Below are positions 60,233 to 64,000 of a stretch of 64,000 nt of DNA, piece by piece. The position numbers and the translations under genes were made by a program. Origin of the DNA: CAIKBL01 sp050247235 (lineage in GTDB: Bacteria > Pseudomonadota > Gammaproteobacteria > Ga0077536). Within the stretch, counting starts at the first letter, position 1. Every line of letters starts with the position of its first letter. Location of the stretch: NCBI GenBank assembly GCA_050247235.1, contig JBFWUN010000014.1, positions 23,141-87,140 on the forward strand, given 5' to 3'. The notes under the pieces are model-generated. The model was not told where the DNA came from. It worked only from the letters and a program-made list of their open reading frames with translations, and searched no databases.

Positions 60233-61018
60233 ATGGCGGGCCGCGTACAGGACAAGATCACCATCATCACCGGCGCCGGCACCGGCATCGGCCGCGCGTG
60301 CATGGAACTCTTTGCGCGCGAAGGCGCCACGGTCATCGGCGTGTCGCGCACGCAGTCGAACCTGGACGAGGCGCTGGCGCTTGCCCGCGCGGCGGGCGGC
60401 GACGGCATGGTGCTCGCGAAGGACCTGTCGAAATCCGAGAGCGCGGACGAGATCGTCGCCGCGACCGTCGCGGCGTACGGCCGCATCGATATCCTGGTGC
60501 ACTCCGCGAGCGTCGGCTGGAGCTGGGGCGAGAAGAGCCCGAATTCCATGATGCCGCTGGCGGATACGCCGGTGGACAAGTGGAAGGAAGTCATCGGCCT
60601 GAATCTCGATGCCGCCGCGTTCATCGACCGCGCGGTGCTGATCCAGATGCTGAAGCAGGGCAAGGGGTCGATCGTCAACGTGGCGAGCATCTCCGGCATG
60701 CTCGGCATGCCCACGGCACACACGTACTGCGCGGCGAAGGGTGGCGTCATCAACCTCACGCGCGCGCTCGCCGCGACTTATGCCAGGCAGGGCATCCGCG
60801 CGAACGCGGTGTGCCCCGGTTACACGGATACGCCGATGATCCAGTCCGTGATGGGCATCTTCGACGACGAGGCGCTCGCTTCCCACATCACGCCGATGGC
60901 ACGTGCCGGCTCGCCGATGGAGATGGCGTATGGCTGCCTCTACCTCGCATCCGACGAGGCCAGTTACTGCAACGGCACGATCCTCGTGATCGATGGCGGC
61001 ACGAGCGCGCGTCAGTAA
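60233..61018 (+). CDS. Short-chain dehydrogenase/reductase
   Basis: A classical SDR of 261 residues. The cofactor loop is TGAGTGIGRA, the active site has VASISG and the intact Tyr-x3-Lys in TYCAAKGGVINL, and VCPGYTDTPM is typical. GGGAGG four bases before ATG 60233 fixes the start. Last gene of the run; oxidation of a secondary alcohol to a ketone would make it the entry step of the proposed pathway, although reduction is equally possible. Confidence 0.88.
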   Translation: MAGRVQDKITIITGAGTGIGRACMELFAREGATVIGVSRTQSNLDEALALARAAGGDGMVLAKDLSKSESADEIVAATVAAYGRIDILVHSASVGWSWGEKSPNSMMPLADTPVDKWKEVIGLNLDAAAFIDRAVLIQMLKQGKGSIVNVASISGMLGMPTAHTYCAAKGGVINLTRALAATYARQGIRANAVCPGYTDTPMIQSVMGIFDDEALASHITPMARAGSPMEMAYGCLYLASDEASYCNGTILVIDGGTSARQ

Positions 61019-61110
61019 GCAGATAGACGGCCGATCCTTCGTCGCCCGGTATCGCGGAGCACAGTCTCCGCCCCCTCGTCATTTCCGCGGAGAGCCCGTG
61101 CTCGCGCGTG

Positions 61111-61893
61111 TCACGCCTTCAGCAACGCGTGCAGCCGGCTTTGCCACGCGTAGTTCGTCAGGTCGAGCTGGACGGGGGTGACCGAGATCGCGCCCTCCGC
61201 CGTGGCGTGCAGATCCGTATCCACGTGCGCTTCACCTTCCGGGTACGTCAGCTTCACCCAGAAGTACGGGACGTTGCGGCTGTCCACGCGCGCATCGATG
61301 CTGAATGCGCCCGGCGGACGCTGTCCCTGGCGCGTCACCCGGATACCGGTCACGCGCTCGACGTCGCAATCCGGAAAATTGATGTTGATGAAACTGCCGG
61401 CCGGCCAATCCTGCGATGCGATCAGGGTGCGCAGGAGATCCGGTGCAAACCGCTGCGCCCCGTCCCACTGTGCCACGCCGCCCAGCGGCCGGACCACGCT
61501 GAGCGCGATTGATCGCACGCCCAGCAGCGTGCCTTCCATTGCCGCCGCGATGGTGCCGGAGTAGGTGACATCCTCCGCAAGGTTCGCCCCGCTGTTGATC
61601 CCGGAGAGCACCAGGGTGGGCCGCTGGTCCTTCATGATCTCGTAGAACGCCATCAGCACGCAGTCCGTGGGCGTGCCCATCACCGCGAAACGCTTCTCGC
61701 TGACCCGCCGCAGGCGGATGGGCACGTGCATGGAGATGGAATGACTCGCCCCGCTTTTCTCGTGGTCCGGCGCGACCACCCACACATCATCCGTGAACTC
61801 GCGGACGATCTCTTCGAGCACCTTGATGCCGGGCGCCTCGATGCCGTCGTCGTTGGTGATCAGGATGCGGCTGTCGGCGAAAGGCTTCTTCAT
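61111..61893 (-). CDS. surE: 5'/3'-nucleotidase SurE
   Basis: A metal-dependent nucleoside monophosphate phosphatase. The 260-residue protein has the metal pair in LITNDDGIEAPG (D15, D16), WVVAPDHEKSGASHSI, and LSGINSGANLAEDVTYSGT. Length is normal. It lies between the ABC ATPase gene and the end of the convergent ten-gene run and shares the strand of the exporter genes. Confidence 0.94.
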   Translation of the reverse strand: MKKPFADSRILITNDDGIEAPGIKVLEEIVREFTDDVWVVAPDHEKSGASHSISMHVPIRLRRVSEKRFAVMGTPTDCVLMAFYEIMKDQRPTLVLSGINSGANLAEDVTYSGTIAAAMEGTLLGVRSIALSVVRPLGGVAQWDGAQRFAPDLLRTLIASQDWPAGSFININFPDCDVERVTGIRVTRQGQRPPGAFSIDARVDSRNVPYFWVKLTYPEGEAHVDTDLHATAEGAISVTPVQLDLTNYAWQSRLHALLKA

Positions 61894-61970
61894 GCGGATT
61901 CCTGGCGCGGGCTGAAGTGGAGACGATTCATTATCCGTGGATGGCGTGGGGCCGACCAGCAGTCCGCCGC

Positions 61971-62690
61971 TCAGGCGCCGTACTCGTCGCGCGCGACCTT
62001 GCCGTCCGCGATGCCGAGACGACGGCTCGCACGCCGGCCGAGCGCGGCGTCGTGCGTGACCACGATGAGCGTCACACCTTCCTGCGCGTGCAGGCGTTCC
62101 AGGATCTCGACGACCTGCGCACCGGACGCGGAATCGAGGTTGCCGGTGGGTTCGTCCGCGAGCAGCAGCGGCGGATGCATGACGGTGGCGCGCGCAATCG
62201 CGACTCGCTGGCGCTGACCGCCGGAAAGTTCGTGCGGGCGATGATGCGCGCGATCGGTGAGACCGAGCGCCGCGAGCGCGGTGGCAACCCTCGCCGCGCG
62301 CTCGCGTGGCGCGATGCCGGCCAGGGTCAGTGGCAGCTCCACGTTCTGCGCGGCCGTGAGCCGGGACACCAGGTGAAACGACTGGAACACGAAGCCGATG
62401 GAACGGCTGCGCACCGCGGCGAGTTCGTCGTCCGAGAGCCCCGTGACATCGCGTCCGTTGAGGTGGTAGGTCCCCTGCGTGGGCCGGTCGAGCAGCGCGA
62501 TCAGGTTCAGCAAGGTGGACTTCCCCGAGCCCGAAGGACCCATGATGGACATGTACTCGCCCGCGCGGAGGGTGAGATCGATGCCGTCCACCGCCCGCAC
62601 CTCCTGATCGCCCAGCACGAACGTCTTGGTGACCCCCGCGAGTGCGATCAGCGGCGCTGCGGCGTCAGTCGGTGTCGTCGATCCCGTCAT
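61971..62690 (-). CDS. ABC transporter ATP-binding protein (MacB/LolD type)
   Basis: A 239-residue ATPase. Walker A is GPSGSGKSTLLN (about 50-61), the Q-loop follows in FVFQSFHL, the signature is LSGGQRQRVAIARA, Walker B is LLLADEPTGNLDS, and the switch histidine is in VVTHD. It overlaps the adaptor gene by 26 bases on the same strand. Matching FtsX-type permeases are encoded at 46.7-49.1 kb on the same strand, beyond surE and the ten-gene run. Confidence 0.93.
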   Translation of the reverse strand: MTGSTTPTDAAAPLIALAGVTKTFVLGDQEVRAVDGIDLTLRAGEYMSIMGPSGSGKSTLLNLIALLDRPTQGTYHLNGRDVTGLSDDELAAVRSRSIGFVFQSFHLVSRLTAAQNVELPLTLAGIAPRERAARVATALAALGLTDRAHHRPHELSGGQRQRVAIARATVMHPPLLLADEPTGNLDSASGAQVVEILERLHAQEGVTLIVVTHDAALGRRASRRLGIADGKVARDEYGA

Positions 62691-63813
62691 CCGGCACCGC
62701 GAATGCGCCGTCCGTCACGCCCTTGCGTCCGATCGATGTGACGATCTGCTGCCCGGCTTCCAGTCCTTCCAGTACTTCCGTGAACTCCCAGTTGGAGACA
62801 CCGGACTTGATCGCGCGCTTCTCCAGCCGCTGCGTATCGGCGTGGTAAATCAGCACTTCCGTGCCGTTCAGGATCGCCTCCGACGGGATCCGCAGGACAT
62901 CCGGATGCTCATCGACCAGGATCTCGATGTCCGCGCTGTAACCGGGCAGCAGGTCCGCGAGATCTTCCGGACCTTTCAGTTCCACCTCCACTTCAACGGT
63001 CCGCGCCTGCTTCTCCCGCTCCAGCACATACGGTGCCACCCGGCGCACCACGGCGCCGCAGCGCTTGTCCGCGAACGCATCCAGCGACACGCACGCGGAC
63101 ATGCCGGGCCGGATCGCGGGCGCATCGATCTCGTCGATGGGGGCGGAGACGTACAGGCAGGACATGTCGATGAGATCGATCGCGGGAAGGGTCGGAATGC
63201 CGGTTGGGGAGGGCGTGATGAACTCCCCGAGCTTCGCGTTGATCTCCGCCACCACACCGCCGAACGGCGCGCGCAGCCGGGAACGCTCGATCTGCTGATC
63301 CACCACGCCGTGGCGCGCGGTGACAGTGGCGATGGTGGCGCGCGCCGCCGCACACATCGCACGCGTGGAGTCCGCGCGGGTCTGTGCATTGTCCAGCGCC
63401 TCCTCGGACACCAGTCGCTGCTTGGCGAGCCCCTGCAGACGCTTTGCTTCGCGGAGCGCACCCGCCGCCGTGACGCAGGCCTCGTCCGCTCGGCGCTCGC
63501 TCGCCCGGATATCCGCTTCCACCTGCACCAGCTCCGCCTTCAGGTCGTCGTTCCAGATCTCCATCAGGACCTGGCCGGGCGCCACCTGGTCGCCTTCCCG
63601 GACCGGCAGCACCGCGACAATCCCCGGCATCGAGGGCGACATCTTCGCGCGCGAACAGGCCTCCACCGTGCCGACCCGCGTGTTGGACACCGTGGCCCGC
63701 ACGTGGCCGCGCTCGACGGTATGCAACAGGACTTCGACGGGCTTGGGGCGGGACAGCCACCACAGTCCGCCGCCCACCCCCGCGATCACCAGGAACAGCA
63801 CCACCCAACGCAT
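62665..63813 (-). CDS. Periplasmic adaptor (MacA/HlyD-type membrane fusion protein)
   Basis: A 382-residue adaptor with one amino-terminal membrane anchor (WVVLFLVIAGVGGGLWWL), a lipoyl-like domain (VRATVSNTRVGTVEA; PVREGDQVAPGQVL), a coiled-coil hairpin (about 95-170), the second lipoyl half (SRLRAPFGGVVAEIN) and beta-barrel plus membrane-proximal parts. It should join the inner-membrane ABC exporter to an outer-membrane TolC-type channel, which is not in the window. ATG 63813 is chosen because it puts the anchor at the amino end. Confidence 0.88.
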   Translation of the reverse strand: MRWVVLFLVIAGVGGGLWWLSRPKPVEVLLHTVERGHVRATVSNTRVGTVEACSRAKMSPSMPGIVAVLPVREGDQVAPGQVLMEIWNDDLKAELVQVEADIRASERRADEACVTAAGALREAKRLQGLAKQRLVSEEALDNAQTRADSTRAMCAAARATIATVTARHGVVDQQIERSRLRAPFGGVVAEINAKLGEFITPSPTGIPTLPAIDLIDMSCLYVSAPIDEIDAPAIRPGMSACVSLDAFADKRCGAVVRRVAPYVLEREKQARTVEVEVELKGPEDLADLLPGYSADIEILVDEHPDVLRIPSEAILNGTEVLIYHADTQRLEKRAIKSGVSNWEFTEVLEGLEAGQQIVTSIGRKGVTDGAFAVPDDGIDDTD

Positions 63814-63876
63814 GGTCGGATGGTACCTTGATCCAATGCCCGATGGCCCGGGCACGGATGCCTCCGGCGGCGCCGA

Positions 63877-63906
63877 TTGACCGACATCAGGCCGGCTCTT
63901 TAGAAT
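63877..63906 (+). promoter_or_regulatory. Sigma-70-type promoter of tRNA-Val
   Basis: TTGACC (63877-63882) and TAGAAT (63901-63906) are separated by 18 bases; each differs from the consensus at one position. The mature tRNA begins 18 bases after the -10 box. Confidence 0.7.
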
Positions 63907-63924
63907 CCCGGCTCCCACCAGGAC

Positions 63925-63999
63925 GGGCGATTAGCTCAGCGGGAGAGCACTGCCTTCACACGGCAGGGGTCGTAGGTTCGATCCCTACATCGCCCACCA
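63925..63999 (+). tRNA. tRNA-Val(CAC)
   Basis: A complete cloverleaf with encoded CCA. Acceptor GGGCGAT pairs with ATCGCCC, followed by discriminator A and CCA. The anticodon arm is CTGCC-TTCACAC-GGCAG, giving anticodon CAC for valine GTG codons. The T-arm contains GGTTCGATCCC. It ends one base before the window edge. Confidence 0.96.
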
Positions 64000-64000
64000 A

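Noticed and set aside
49267..61018. Classical acetone carboxylase or acetophenone carboxylase locus
   Set aside because: No hydantoinase-like subunits are present; the carboxylation genes are biotin-dependent.
1..64000. CRISPR arrays, insertion sequences, prophage or rRNA genes
   Set aside because: No regularly spaced repeats, transposase or integrase motifs, phage structural genes or rRNA sequence were seen on either strand.

Overview
The window is 64 kb of GC-rich, densely coded bacterial DNA. Gene content and order point to a Gammaproteobacterium, probably near the Xanthomonadales/Nevskiales/Steroidobacter side. The supporting clusters are rnr-rlmB-rpsF-rpsR-DUF2232-rplI-dnaB-alr-radA, ffh beside ypjD and a corB-type gene, sdhCDAB-sdhE-ygfZ, ubiG-gph and leuCD. 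This placement is inference; no rRNA gene is present to confirm it. I saw no insertion sequence, phage or CRISPR array. Two tRNA genes lie near the window ends: Leu(CAG) at 0.9 kb and Val(CAC) at 64 kb.

Layout. 0-10 kb: a cut cation antiporter, tRNA-Leu, then a plus-strand housekeeping run for RNA decay, rRNA methylation, ribosomal proteins, replication helicase, alanine racemase and RadA. 10-18.5 kb: corB-like and ypjD on the minus strand, a glycosyltransferase and a sulfotransferase-like gene placed between ypjD and ffh, then ffh and a malic enzyme. 18.6-26.5 kb: a methyltransferase, dsbB, a YheT hydrolase, ygfZ, sdhE and sdhBADC, headed by a 56-residue DUF1674/SdhAF4-type gene. 26.7-33.4 kb: ygfX, a squalene-synthase-like gene, gph, ubiG, a signalling block (PP2C phosphatase and a class III cyclase fused to an FHA domain), a parvulin and a Sel1-repeat protein. 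33.5-36.2 kb: leuC, leuD and a gamma-carbonic-anhydrase-like gene.

From 36 kb the genes look accessory and catabolic: a sulfotransferase, an acyl-CoA ligase, an ECHDC3-like crotonase, a CysG fragment, an SDR with an altered catalytic motif, a class II aldolase, both subunits of an N,N-dimethylformamidase-type amidohydrolase, and a VPLPA-CTERM-type surface protein.

The most interesting part is a ten-gene co-directional run at 49.3-61.0 kb. It encodes a free phosphohistidine domain, an unrecognised 515-residue protein, an AMP-forming acyl-CoA ligase, a 200-residue winged-helix-like protein, a pyruvate-phosphate-dikinase-like enzyme without the PEP/pyruvate barrel, a biotin carrier, a biotin carboxylase, a carboxyltransferase with a changed metal site, a thiolase and an SDR. 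Together they could oxidise a secondary alcohol to a ketone, phosphorylate it, carboxylate it through biotin, load the product on CoA and split it by thiolysis. This is a hypothesis from gene content. The run lies inside what looks like a MacAB-type exporter locus: two permeases are at 46.7-49.1 kb, while the ATPase and adaptor are at 62.0-63.8 kb.
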